Assembly (NCBI RefSeq): GCF_029948125.1
Contig: NZ_JASAMB010000004.1
Span: 357,485 to 421,484, forward strand
DNA: 64,000 nucleotides
Origin: Catellatospora sp. KI3
GTDB lineage: Bacteria > Actinomycetota > Actinomycetes > Mycobacteriales > Micromonosporaceae
Direction: 5' to 3'
The position numbers were made by a program, and so were the translations under genes. Numbering within the stretch: the stretch's first letter is position 1; every line of letters starts with the position of its first letter. A model generated the notes under the pieces. The model was not told the origin of the DNA. It was given only the letters and a program-made list of their open reading frames with translations, and did not search any database. Shown one piece after another: positions 29,137 to 39,400 of the stretch.

Positions 29137-30836
29137 GCGTCATCAGCCGGGAGCGGTACACCGCCCTCTACGGCCCCACCACCGGCGACCGGATCCGGCT
29201 CGCCGACACGAACCTGCTGATCGAGGTCGAGGCCGACCACTGCGCGGGCGGCGACGAGGTCGTCTTCGGCGGCGGCAAGGTGATCCGCGAATCGATGGGG
29301 CAGTCCCGGGCCACCCGGGCCGAGGGCGCCCTGGACACCGTCATCACCGGCGCGGTGGTCCTCGACCACTGGGGCATCGTCAAGGCCGACATCGGCATCC
29401 GGGACGGCCGGATCGTCGCGGTCGGCAAGGCGGGCAACCCGGACACCATGCCCGGCGTACACCCGGACCTGGTCATCGGCCCGGCCACCGAGGTCGTCGC
29501 GGGCAACGGGAAGATCCTCACCGCCGGTGCGGTCGACACGCACGTGCACTTCATCTGCCCGCAGCTGGTCGCCGAGGCCCTGGCGGGCGGGGTGACCACG
29601 CTGGTCGGCGGGGGCACCGGCCCGGCCGAGGGCACCAAGGCCACCACGGTCACCGCCAACGCCTGGCACCTGGCCCGTATGCACGAGGCACTGGACACGT
29701 TCCCGGTGAACGTGCTGCTGCTGGGCAAGGGCAACACCGTCTCGGAGGAGGCGATGTGGGAGCAGCTGCGCGCCGGGGCGGGCGGGTTCAAGCTGCACGA
29801 GGACTGGGGCACCACCCCGGCGGCGATCGACGCCTGCCTGCGGGTCGCCGACGCGTCCGGGGTGCAGGTGTCGATCCACACCGACACGCTGAACGAGGCC
29901 GGGTTCGTGCAGGACACCCTGGCGGCGATCAACGGCCGGGCGATCCACTCGTACCACACCGAGGGGGCCGGGGGCGGGCACGCGCCCGACATCATCACGG
30001 TGGCGAGCCTGCCCAACGTGCTGCCGTCCTCTACCAATCCGACCCGGCCGTACACCCGCAACACCCTGGCCGAGCACCTGGACATGCTGATGGTGTGCCA
30101 CCACCTGAACGCGGCGGTGCCCGAGGACCTGGCGTTCGCGGAGAGCCGGATCCGGCCGTCCACGATGGCCGCCGAGGACCTGCTGCACGACCTGGGCGCG
30201 ATCTCGATCATCGGGTCGGACTCGCAGGCGATGGGCCGCATCGGCGAGATCGTGCTGCGTACCTGGCAGACCGCGCACGTGATGAAGGCCCGGGTCGGGT
30301 CGCTGGCAGGGGACGGCGCCGCCGACAACACCCGCGCCAAGCGGTACGTCGCGAAGTACACCATCTGCGCGGCCATGGCCAACGGCCTCGAAGCCGAGAT
30401 CGGGTCGGTCGAGCCGGGCAAGCTGGCCGACCTGGTGCTGTGGGACCCGGCCTTCTTCGGGGTACGGCCGCACGCCGTCATCAAGGGCGGCCTGATCGCC
30501 TGGGCGCAGATGGGCGACGCCAACGCGTCCATCCCCACCCCGCAGCCGATCCTGCCCCGCCCCATGTTCGGCGCCTACGGCGTGGCCGCCGCCAAGACCA
30601 GCCTCGCCTTCGTCGCCCCGGCGGCGCTCGAGGCCGGGCTGGAGCTGGACATCCGGCGGGCGATGGTGCCGGTCGGGGACGTGCGCTCGCGTACGAAGGC
30701 CGACCTGCCGCACAACGGCGCCATGCCGCACATCACCGTCGACGCGGACACGTTCACCGTCCGCATCGACGGGCAGGTGGTCGAGCCCGACCCGCCCGTC
30801 GAACTGCCCATGGCCCAGCGGTACTTCCTGTTCTGA
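29133..30836 (+). CDS. ureC: Urease alpha (catalytic) subunit
   Basis: 567 residues, normal length. Nickel ligands and catalytic residues are present: [11 protein letters not shown] (two His), [11 protein letters not shown] with the Lys that is carbamylated to bridge the nickels, [35 protein letters not shown], the flap MVCHHLN with catalytic Cys and His, and [13 protein letters not shown]. The GTG at 29133 has a very good cggaggag site and overlaps ureB. The enzyme is cytosolic and activated by UreD, F and G encoded next. ureE is not in the cluster, as is common in actinobacteria. Confidence 0.97.
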   Translation: MSVISRERYTALYGPTTGDRIRLADTNLLIEVEADHCAGGDEVVFGGGKVIRESMGQSRATRAEGALDTVITGAVVLDHWGIVKADIGIRDGRIVAVGKAGNPDTMPGVHPDLVIGPATEVVAGNGKILTAGAVDTHVHFICPQLVAEALAGGVTTLVGGGTGPAEGTKATTVTANAWHLARMHEALDTFPVNVLLLGKGNTVSEEAMWEQLRAGAGGFKLHEDWGTTPAAIDACLRVADASGVQVSIHTDTLNEAGFVQDTLAAINGRAIHSYHTEGAGGGHAPDIITVASLPNVLPSSTNPTRPYTRNTLAEHLDMLMVCHHLNAAVPEDLAFAESRIRPSTMAAEDLLHDLGAISIIGSDSQAMGRIGEIVLRTWQTAHVMKARVGSLAGDGAADNTRAKRYVAKYTICAAMANGLEAEIGSVEPGKLADLVLWDPAFFGVRPHAVIKGGLIAWAQMGDANASIPTPQPILPRPMFGAYGVAAAKTSLAFVAPAALEAGLELDIRRAMVPVGDVRSRTKADLPHNGAMPHITVDADTFTVRIDGQVVEPDPPVELPMAQRYFLF

Positions 30837-30838
30837 CC

Positions 30839-31567
30839 ATGGACACCGCGTACCTGATGCTGTCCGACGGGCGGTTCCCGAGCGGCGGCCACGCCCACTC
30901 CAGCGGGCTGGAGGCGGCCGTGGCCGCCGGACGGGTCACCGACCTGGCCGGGGTGGCCGCGTTCCTGCGCGGCCGCCTGCACACGGCCGGACCGGTCACC
31001 GCCGCCTTCACCGCCGCCGCCCACCACACCGCCGCCCTCACCCCCTCCGGGAGGTTGGGAAGGGTCCCTTCCACATCAGATAACGATAAGAAGGGTCCCT
31101 TCCTTTCGCTGGTGGAGCTGGACGGGGAGCTGGAGGCGCGGACGGTGTCGCCGGCGCTGCGGCTGGCGAGCCGTCGGCAGGGCCGCGCCCTGCTGCGGGC
31201 CGGGCGGGCGACGTGGCCGTCGGAGCTGTATGCGGCGCTGCCGCAGCATCCGGACGGGCCGCATCAGGCGCTCACGCTGGGCGTGGTCGCGGCCGCGGCG
31301 GGGCTCAGCGCCGAGCAGGCGGCCCGGATCGCGGTGTTCCATGTGGTGACGGGCCCGGCCAGCGCGGCGGTGCGGCTGCTGGGGCTGGACCCGTACCAGG
31401 TGCAGCGGCAGCTGGCGCTGCTCGCACCCGACTGCGACGCCGTCGCGGCGAATGCCGCCGCGCTGGCGTACAAGCCGCCAGCGGAACTTCCGTCGCACAG
31501 CGCCCCGCTGGCCGACATCTCCGCCGAACTGCACGCCACCTGGGAGGTGCGTCTCTTTGCTAGTTGA
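30839..31567 (+). CDS. ureF: Urease accessory protein UreF with repeat insertion
   Basis: 242 residues. UreF motifs: [20 protein letters not shown] at the start, [40 protein letters not shown], and [20 protein letters not shown] near the end. UreF bridges UreD and UreG during nickel loading. Between residues 70 and 90 the frame runs through a palindromic repeat (31058-31103) that encodes the atypical stretch [15 protein letters not shown]. This lies in a variable loop of UreF, so the protein may still work. It starts two bases after ureC. Confidence 0.92.
   Translation: MDTAYLMLSDGRFPSGGHAHSSGLEAAVAAGRVTDLAGVAAFLRGRLHTAGPVTAAFTAAAHHTAALTPSGRLGRVPSTSDNDKKGPFLSLVELDGELEARTVSPALRLASRRQGRALLRAGRATWPSELYAALPQHPDGPHQALTLGVVAAAAGLSAEQAARIAVFHVVTGPASAAVRLLGLDPYQVQRQLALLAPDCDAVAANAAALAYKPPAELPSHSAPLADISAELHATWEVRLFAS
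31058..31103. repeat. Double AAGGGTCCCTT palindromic element inside ureF
   Basis: Two copies of an odd-centred palindrome, ggaagggtcccttcc at 31058-31072 and gaagggtcccttc at 31090-31102, are separated by an AT-richer spacer containing ataacgataa. Short palindromes of this type are, from memory, abundant intergenic repeats in Micromonosporaceae genomes. This one sits in a coding frame and preserves it, and its base composition is clearly lower in GC than the flanking ureF. Confidence 0.75.
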
Positions 31568-32267
31568 CCACGACGAGACCGTTCCGCACACCCACCCCGA
31601 GCCCGGGGTCGACCCGCACCCGCCGCTGCCCGTGCTCGACCGCGCGGTACGCGTCGGCATCGGCGGGCCGGTCGGGTCGGGCAAGACCGCGCTGGTCGCG
31701 GCGCTGTGCCGGGCGCTGTCGACCGAGCTGCGGCTCGCGGTCGTCACCAACGACATCTACACCACCGAGGACGCCGACTTCCTCAAGCGGGCCGGGGTCC
31801 TCGACCCGCAGCGGATCATGGCAGTGGAGACGGGATGCTGCCCGCACACGGCCATCCGCGACGACATCTCCGCCAACCTCGACGCGGTCGAGGAGCTGGA
31901 GCAGCGGCTGGGCCCGCTGGATCTGGTGCTGGTGGAGAGCGGTGGCGACAACCTGACCGCGACCTTCAGCAAGGGGCTCATCGACCAGCAGATCTTCGTG
32001 GTCGACGTGGCCGGGGGCGACAAGGTGCCGCGCAAGGGCGGGCCGGGCGTGACCGCGTCCGACCTGCTGGTCATCAACAAGACGGACCTGGCGCCGCTGG
32101 TCGGGGCGGATCTGTCGGTGATGGACCGGGACGCGCGCGCCCGGCGCGGCGACCTGCCGACGATCTTCCTGTCGATCGCGCAGGACAAGCAGGCCACACC
32201 GGTCGCCGACTGGATCCGGCACCTGGTCGCGCACAGCCGCGGGCACGCTCATGCCCTGGCGCGCTGA
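31557..32267 (+). CDS. ureG: Urease accessory GTPase UreG
   Basis: 236 residues. SIMIBI GTPase with P-loop [39 protein letters not shown], the metal-site motif [20 protein letters not shown] (the usual Cys-Pro-His, with an extra Cys), [13 protein letters not shown], and G4 [10 protein letters not shown]. The N-terminus has several His and Asp ([13 protein letters not shown]), a possible nickel-binding tail. The start is a TTG at 31557, nine bases after gggagg and overlapping the end of ureF. No ATG or GTG fits upstream of the conserved domain. Confidence 0.93.
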   Translation: MLVDHDETVPHTHPEPGVDPHPPLPVLDRAVRVGIGGPVGSGKTALVAALCRALSTELRLAVVTNDIYTTEDADFLKRAGVLDPQRIMAVETGCCPHTAIRDDISANLDAVEELEQRLGPLDLVLVESGGDNLTATFSKGLIDQQIFVVDVAGGDKVPRKGGPGVTASDLLVINKTDLAPLVGADLSVMDRDARARRGDLPTIFLSIAQDKQATPVADWIRHLVAHSRGHAHALAR

Positions 32268-32279
32268 GATGGGGCGCTG

Positions 32280-32999
32280 ATGCGGGCACTGGCCCGGGTG
32301 ACCGCCGTGGCCGACGGCCGCGGCGGCACCCGGCTGGCTCAGGTACGCGGTGAGCCGCCGCTGATCCTGCGGCATACGCCGACACCGACCGGGCCCGCCG
32401 TGGTGTACCTGGTCGGGGCGGCGGCCGGACCGCTGGCGGGCGACGACCTGCGAATGGAGATCGAGGTCGGTGAGGGCGCGGAGCTGCGACTGCACAGCGT
32501 TGCCGCGTCGGTGGCGCTGCCGTCGCGGGTCGCCGCCGCGTCCCGGTTGAGCGTCACCGTGACCGTGGCCGCCGAGGGCAGCCTGGAGTGGCTGCCGGAG
32601 CAGCTGGTCGCGGCACGCGGCTGCGACCACGTGTCGGCGTCCGCGATCGAACTGGCCGAGGGCGCACGGCTGATGTGGCGGGAGGAGCTGATCTGCGGTC
32701 GGCACGACGAGGCACCCGGCGACGTCGTGATCGAGACGTCGGTGCGGTATGCCGGACGGCCGCTGCTGCGGCAGTCCACGGCGGTCGGCCCCGCCTCGGT
32801 CGGCTGGGACGGCCCGGCCGTGCTCGGCGGAGCGAAGGCCGTCGGCTCGCTGCTGCGGGTCAGGCCCGGCCGCCCGCAGGCCGCAGGCCGCGTCATCGGG
32901 CCCACGGCCGTGCGGATGCCGCTGACCACCGGACCGGCTGACCTGGTCAGCGCCACGGCGCAGGACGCGCACGTACTGCGCCGCCTGCTCGACGAGTAG
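32280..32999 (+). CDS. ureD: Urease accessory protein UreD/UreH
   Basis: 239 residues. UreD features: LAQVRGEPPLILRHTPTPTG, VVYLVGAAAGPLAGDDLRME (the conserved GGxxxGD-type region is varied here), ASVALPSRVAAASRLSVTVT, LEWLPEQLVAARGCDHVSAS, and LMWREELICGRHDEAPGDVV. It scaffolds UreC with UreF and UreG during nickel insertion. It is the last gene of the cluster, twelve bases after ureG, and converges on the SUKH-like gene with 21 bases between. Confidence 0.92.
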   Translation: MRALARVTAVADGRGGTRLAQVRGEPPLILRHTPTPTGPAVVYLVGAAAGPLAGDDLRMEIEVGEGAELRLHSVAASVALPSRVAAASRLSVTVTVAAEGSLEWLPEQLVAARGCDHVSASAIELAEGARLMWREELICGRHDEAPGDVVIETSVRYAGRPLLRQSTAVGPASVGWDGPAVLGGAKAVGSLLRVRPGRPQAAGRVIGPTAVRMPLTTGPADLVSATAQDAHVLRRLLDE

Positions 33000-33020
33000 C
33001 CGGCCCGGTGGTCTGCCCGG

Positions 33021-33437
33021 TCACAGCCCCAGCCGTGAGATCAGGGTCTCGATGTCGACCGTGATCTCACGCCAGCCGAGGTCTCTGTCGCCGAGGAAGA
33101 GCACCCGTGGACGTGCGGGATCGAGCCGGTAGTCCAGCACGATCGGGGTGTCTATGCCCAGATCGCCGATGATCACCGACCGCGTGTTGTCCACGCCGAC
33201 GCCCGGCCGGGGAATGTACAGGCTCTTGCTCAATTCCTGTGCGGACCACTGCTGGTACGGGTCGTTCTGCCCCGCGATGCTGTCGAGCCCGTAGAAGGAC
33301 GGCCAGTCGGGCTCGTGGTCGAACACCCGGGCGAGCACCTCGTGCGCCGGTGCCCGCCACCGGCCGTCCCTCATGGCGGCGAGCAGGGCATCAGGCAGCC
33401 TCAACCCGCCGACCGTTCCGTCCACCAGCGCCGTCAT
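33021..33437 (-). CDS. Probable immunity protein, SUKH (SMI1/KNR4)-like
   Basis: 138 residues. The C-terminal half has the SUKH-type pattern SVIIGDLGIDTPIVLDYRLD, PRVLFLGDRDLGWREITVDI, ending ETLISRLGL. The N-terminus is less typical (LPDALLAAMRDGRWRAPAHE, WPSFYGLDSIAGQNDPYQQW). SUKH proteins are the commonest immunity proteins of bacterial polymorphic toxins. The ATG overlaps the stop of the giant RHS toxin gene (ATGA), a classic toxin-immunity arrangement that couples synthesis. Assignment rests on context and C-terminal motif; confirmation needs a profile search. Confidence 0.7.
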   Translation of the reverse strand: MTALVDGTVGGLRLPDALLAAMRDGRWRAPAHEVLARVFDHEPDWPSFYGLDSIAGQNDPYQQWSAQELSKSLYIPRPGVGVDNTRSVIIGDLGIDTPIVLDYRLDPARPRVLFLGDRDLGWREITVDIETLISRLGL

Positions 33438-36400
33438 CCCGTCACGTTCATGCCGGTGGCGCTCCGAATGGCCTCGAGGATGTCCGCGCGGAACATCTCG
33501 GGCGCTTCGTCCTGCCCCCAGTTCAGCTTGTTCACTCCGCCGGACTTCCAGGTCACGTGCACCACATCGTTCTTCACGACCATCGCGAAGCCTACCGTCT
33601 CAAAGGAGTCGCCGAAGTCCTCCTCATTGATCTTGGTGTGGGCACCGTTGCGCAGCATCCCCTTGACCTGGGCGGGCCCCTGGCTCACGTACGCGGAGAA
33701 GAAGCGGGTGGACGTGTCGTAGACACCCGAGAACCCGTTCCCTTCGCCACCCCACAACCGCAGGGCGGCGGCGTTGGCCCGCATCCCGCCGTCGGCCCGG
33801 GCCGATCGCACCATCACGAGGCTGCACGAGTCGATGTTGTTGTGGACCAGGACCGGCCCGCCGCCGGCGACCACGTAGTACGTGTGCAGGTTCGCGACCG
33901 TGAGGTCGCGCATCTGCCGGCCGCCGAGGTAGTTGCGGACGGCCAGCACGTACTGGACGTCGCCGTCGGGTCCGACGAGTTCGTGACCGACCGTCAGATG
34001 CGCCGCATCGACCCAGCGTCCGTCCGTCGCGTCCCAGAACGGGTGGTTCTGGGTCGTCTTGAGGGTCGCCGTGGGACCACGGGTGGTGCCGGCACCCCGC
34101 GCCGGACCGCGCCCTTCCAGCGCCAGGCGCGGCTCGGTGGGCGCGCCCACCGAGATGTCGGTCAACTCGACGTCGAAATTGACATGCAGCGCGGTGACCT
34201 TCTGCGCAGCCGTCTCGCCGGTCTGGGGGTCGGTGGCGAGCACCTCGTCGCCGATCCGGACAGTCCCGATGGGCTGCGTGACCCCGCCGGCCATGAGCAC
34301 CGGGGTCGCCGGGTCGAAGCTGTGGCACGCGCCGCCCTTGTTGAGGCCGGCACCGAACCCGCCGCTGATCCCGCCCGTGATGGCACCGGTGATCGTGCCG
34401 CGCAGCATCGAGTCGGCCAGGCCCTCACTGGTGCACTCCTGGTCGAGCAGGCATCCGACACCGTACTCGGCCGCCGAGGTCAGCCCGCCGCTGATCGCGC
34501 CGGAGGCCGCACCTGACAGCAAACCGGTGCCGATGCGAGCCGCCAGACCCGCTCCCGCGGCGGCGGCCATCCCGCCCGTCACGAATCCGGCGAAGCCGCC
34601 GACTGCCCCGCCCACAGCTCCGACGAGGCTCGCCGTCAGCGCGGACTTCCACGCGTCACCGCTGGTGAGCGCACCCCAGCCGTTCACGGCGACGCTCTGG
34701 GCCAGCGAACCGGCGAGTCCCGCGATCGCACCCGAGACAGCTCCGCAGACGACAGCCGCACCAAGGGTCGCCGCGCCCATGGTCACCGCGCCGGCCGCGA
34801 CCCCGACCGCCATGCAGCCCGCGTACGCCACCACCCCGGCGACCATGCTGACCGCCGCGCCGACCCAGCCGGCGTTACTGCACCAGAAGTCGGCCTTGCA
34901 TCTGGCCTCCTCCTCCTTCTGGGCCCGTCTGACACCCGCGGCCCCGGCCTTGTCGATCGCCTTGCCGAGGACCTCGGCGGTGATCCACTTCTTGAGCCGG
35001 TCATTGTCGTAGCCGAGGTAGTCCCCGGCCAGGTCGTCGACGAACTGGGCCAGGTCGACGCAGGAGACGACACCGAGCTCGGAGTACTTGAACGACATGC
35101 CGTTGATCGAGCAGCCGTCGCCGGTGTAGCTCAGCTCGGTGCAGTTGGCGAAGGTGTTCTCCACCCCGCCGGGCATGTGCGGGCAGCTCTGCTTGAGCTT
35201 GATGTCGCAGCCGATGGCATACCAGTCCTTGCTGCCCGGCCGCGTCTTTCCGCAGGTCGTCTTCGGCGGCGGAGGCGGCGTGGCCTTCTTCTTGGCCTCC
35301 GCGACGTAGTACTTGTTGCGCTCCTCGATGTCCGCCTTCGTCGTCCCGCTGTCGGTGACGGTCGGGAAGTGCCCGCTGGGGTCGGTACGCGTCAGCGGGT
35401 TGTTGTCGCCGTACGAGTACCGGTTGGCCGCACCCGACGAGCCCACCGGGCTGTTGGAGTACGTGTCGCGCGAGTCGAACTGGCCGGTGTCCGGGTTGTA
35501 CCAGCGAGCCGCCATGTTGACGCGACCGGTGGAGGTGTCCGTCCACTCCGACTGGTAACCCAGGCGGCCGATCAGGGTCGACGTTCCGATCGGCTTGCCG
35601 AACGGGTCATAGGTGGCGGAACCGGCTAGAGACGCGCCGGTGGCCGTGAACTGGCCGACCACGTCGGTGTGCAGATCGGTCCAGGCGTAGCGCTGGGCGG
35701 CGCCCACCTGCGTACCGATGACCGAGCCACCCGGGCCCCGTACATAGGTCGCCTCGTCTCCACTGGCCGGGCTGGCGGGAGTGGGATCGTCGGCGGCCAG
35801 GCTGTTGCCGATCCCGGAGTACTTGTGCCCGGCCCGCACCGCCCGGCCCAGGCCGTCGTAGGTGTACGTCTGGGTCACGCCGGAGGTGCTGGTCTGCGAC
35901 GCCACCTGGTCGAACGCGTCGAAGGCGCTGCCCGCGGGGACGGTGCCCTGGGTGGTGGTCTGCAGGGTGCCGCGAGCGGTGTACGCGTAGCTGGTGGAGC
36001 CGGAGGTCAGCAGCCGGTTGCGCTGGTCGTACGTGAAGGTGCTCGCCCCGGCCTGGACCCGGTTGCCAGACTTGTCGTAGTCGTAGTCCGTGGTCACTGA
36101 ACCGGTGGTCCACGAGGTCAGCCGGTCGGCGTAGTCGTAGGTGTAGGCGTTGGCGGTGGCGACGCCGCCCTTGATCACCGTCTTGGAGGTCTCGTTGCCG
36201 TTGGCGTCGTACCCGTAGGTGATCTTCCCGATCTGCTGGTTCGTCGAGGTCAGCAGCTCGTCGCTGGCCAGCCGGTGCGCGGAGTCGTAGCCGAGCACGC
36301 GGGCGGTGCCGCCGCCGTACACGACGCGCTGCGGCTGGCCGAAGGCGTTGAAGTTCGAGTAGTCGACCTGTACGGCGCTGCCGTTGGTGACGTGTTCGAG

Positions 36401-39400
36401 CCGGCCCGCGTTGTAGGTGAAGACGGTCTGCCCCGCCGCGTCGGTCCGCTTGGCGAGCAGGCTGTCGGCGTTCCACTCGTACGCGGTGTCGCCGAGGGTG
36501 CCGGCGGTGATGGTGAGCGGGCGGCTCGCGTCGTCGTAGGTGAGCGTGGTGTCGCCGCCGGGGCGGGAGATCGACACTGGACGGCCCGCCAGGTCGTAGT
36601 CGAAGACGCGGTCGGTGGTCGCCGCCTCGGCCCCGGATCCGGCCTGCCGGGTCAGGTTGCCCGTCTCGTCGTAGGTGTTGACGACGGTCACGCCGCCCGG
36701 TGACGTCTGGGTGACCGCCCGGCCCGCCTTGTCGTACGCGGTGGTGTAGGTGCGGTCGGCCAGGTTCGGGTACGCGGTGGTGGCCGGTTCGATCTGCGAC
36801 TCGGGCAGGCCCCAGGTGTTGTACGTGGTCCAGAACGCGTTGCCGCGCCCATCGGTGAACCGGGTCCGCCGTCCGGCCAGGTCGTAGCCGAAGGTGCTGG
36901 TGATGCCGCTGCCCACCACCGCCGACACCGGCTGGACCTGCGACACCAGCATGCCGGTCGCGTCGTAGGTGAAGGTGGTGGTGTTGAGCCGCGGGTCGGT
37001 CACCGAGACCGGGTTGCCGCCCCGGTCGTAGGCCGTCGTGGTGCGGGCCAGGCTGACATTGGTGGCGTTGAACTGCTCGCCCACCACGACCTGCCCGAGC
37101 ATGTCGTAGGTGACGTCGGTGTGCGTATTGTCCGCCGCGGTGGTGCGGGTCTGCCGACCGAGCGCGTCGTACAGGTACGACGTGGTGTAACCGGCCGCGT
37201 CGGTGGTGGAGGTCGCCTCACCGGCGGCGTTGTGGGCGGTCCGGGTCACCAGGCCGCCGGGAGACTGGACCTTGGTGAGGCGGCCGGGGTCGAGTGCGGG
37301 GGTGGCGGCCGAGCAGAGCACCGGGGTCGCGCCGTAGCTGTAGGTGGTGGTCAGCACCTGCGCGGTGGGCTGACGTACGAGCTGGGTGCTGGTGCACTTG
37401 CGGCCGAGGTAGTCGTAGGTGGACTGGGCCACAGCTCCCGTCGGGCCGGTGACCGACAGCGGGTCGCCGATGGCGTCGTAGGCCATCGTGGTGACGCCGC
37501 CGTCGGGCGCGGTGGTCTTGGCGAGCCGGCCGAGCTGGTCGTAGACGTAGGTGGTGGCGTTGTTCAGCGGGTCGGTCTCGGTCACGAGCCGGCCGAGGTT
37601 GTCGTACTCGCTGGTGGCCTGCGGGGTCAGCGGCGTGGACGAACCTGGCGGGGTGTACGAGGGCAGCGTCGTCGCGACGGGCTGGCCGAGCGCGTTGTAC
37701 GTCGTGGTGGTGAGCTGACCGGTCGGGTCCTGCGACTCGACCACGGCGCCGAAGGTGTTGTAGCCCAGGTAGGACACGGCTCGGGCGGTGGTCTGCCCGC
37801 TGAACGTCTCCGCCGTGATCGACGGGCTCTTGGTGACGGCGACCCGGCCGGCCTCGTCATAGGTGTAGTCGGTGACGTTGCCCAGCGGGTCGACCACGCT
37901 GGTCGCCAGTCCGGCGGTGTCCAGGTTGTAGGAGGACCGGCTCACCGTGGCCCCGGCGGCCGGGATCGCGGCCGAGCCGTTCTTGAGGGCGGTGATGTCG
38001 GTGGCCGACAGCGCCCGCTGGTAGATCTGTACGTCGTCGATGGTGCCGCGCCACCCGGCTGCGGCGTCGCCGTCGAGGTTCGCGCTCAGGTGCAGGTCGA
38101 TGCCGGTGAACGCGGACGAGCCGAGCTGGACCCGGGTGCCCAGCGTCGCGGTCCCGGTGCCGCCGGTGGCCGGGTACAGCCAGACGCTGCCGCTGGTGTC
38201 GCGGCCGATGAGGTCGCCGCGTCCGTCGCCGTTGAAGTCGCCGGCGCTGAGGCCGTACCCGGCGAAGGTCGCGGTGGTGGCCTGGGCGGAGGCGGTGAAG
38301 CCGGGCGACGTCAGCTTCCGGTTGAGGTAGTAGAGCATGACGTCGCCGCTGCCGCGGCCGAGCAGGTCCGCCCAACCGTCGCCGTTGAGGTCCACGGTGC
38401 CGATCCAGCTGATGCCGTTCCAGCCGAGGCCGATCTGCACCCCGGTCGTGGCCAGCACCGGACTGCCGGCCCGGTTGCCGAGGTTGCGGTAGAACATGAG
38501 CAGGCCGCCGGGGTCGCGGGCGACCACGTCGACGCGTCCGTCACCGTTGAAGTCGCCGGTGCCGATCCAGGTCATGGTGCTGAGCCCGCTGGCGGACAGG
38601 GTGACCGGCGGGCCGAACGAGACCGTGCCGTAGGCACCGGTGCCCGGGTGGAACAGCAGGGCGCCGGAGGCGTCGCGGCCGATCAGGTCGGTGCGGCCGT
38701 CGCCGTTGAGGTCGGCGAGGCTGAGGTGGCTGAGCCCGCCGACGCCGGTGGCGACGGTCGTGCCGGCGCCCAGGGCGGTGCCGACGGCGCCGCCGCTGTT
38801 GGAGTACAGCACGAGGTTGCCGCCGGTGGTGCGGGTGACCAGGTCCACCCGGCCGTTGAGGTCACCGCCCGCCTTGCCGGCGCCCAGGACGGTCGGGCCG
38901 GCCGCGGTCCAGGGCTGGGCCGCGCGGGTCGTCGTTCCGGCGAGGGTGCCGTTGACATAGATCTTGATGGTGTCGGCGCCGTCGGTGTCGTCGGTGTTGA
39001 ACACCGCGGCGACGTGGGTCCACACCCCGGTCGACGCGGCAGCCGACGACATGACCACGTCGGACAGCGTGCCGTTGACGTCGGCGCGGGGCATCGCGAA
39101 CGTCCACAGGCCGTTGGCCTTGTTGTGGTACAGCGTGAACCCGCTGACGTTGCGGCCGTCCTGGCTGGCGATGACCACGGGCGTGGTGGCGGTCGCCGAC
39201 AGCTTCACCCAGGCGGCCACGGTGAAGCTGTTCATCGTGTCGACGGTGCCGGTGTTGCCGGTGAAGGCGCCGGTGCCGTCGAAGACCGCGCTGCCGGCGG
39301 TGGCGGTGATGGCGTGGTCGGTGCTCCAGCTGACACCGCCGGTGGCCACGGCCCGGTTGTTGCCGACCGCGTCGACGGCGTACGGGCCGCTGGTGGCGTC

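Noticed and set aside
33434..33840. Calling the RHS C-terminus a deaminase or a nuclease
   Set aside because: No HxE/PCxxC deaminase motif or clear nuclease motif was seen; left unassigned.
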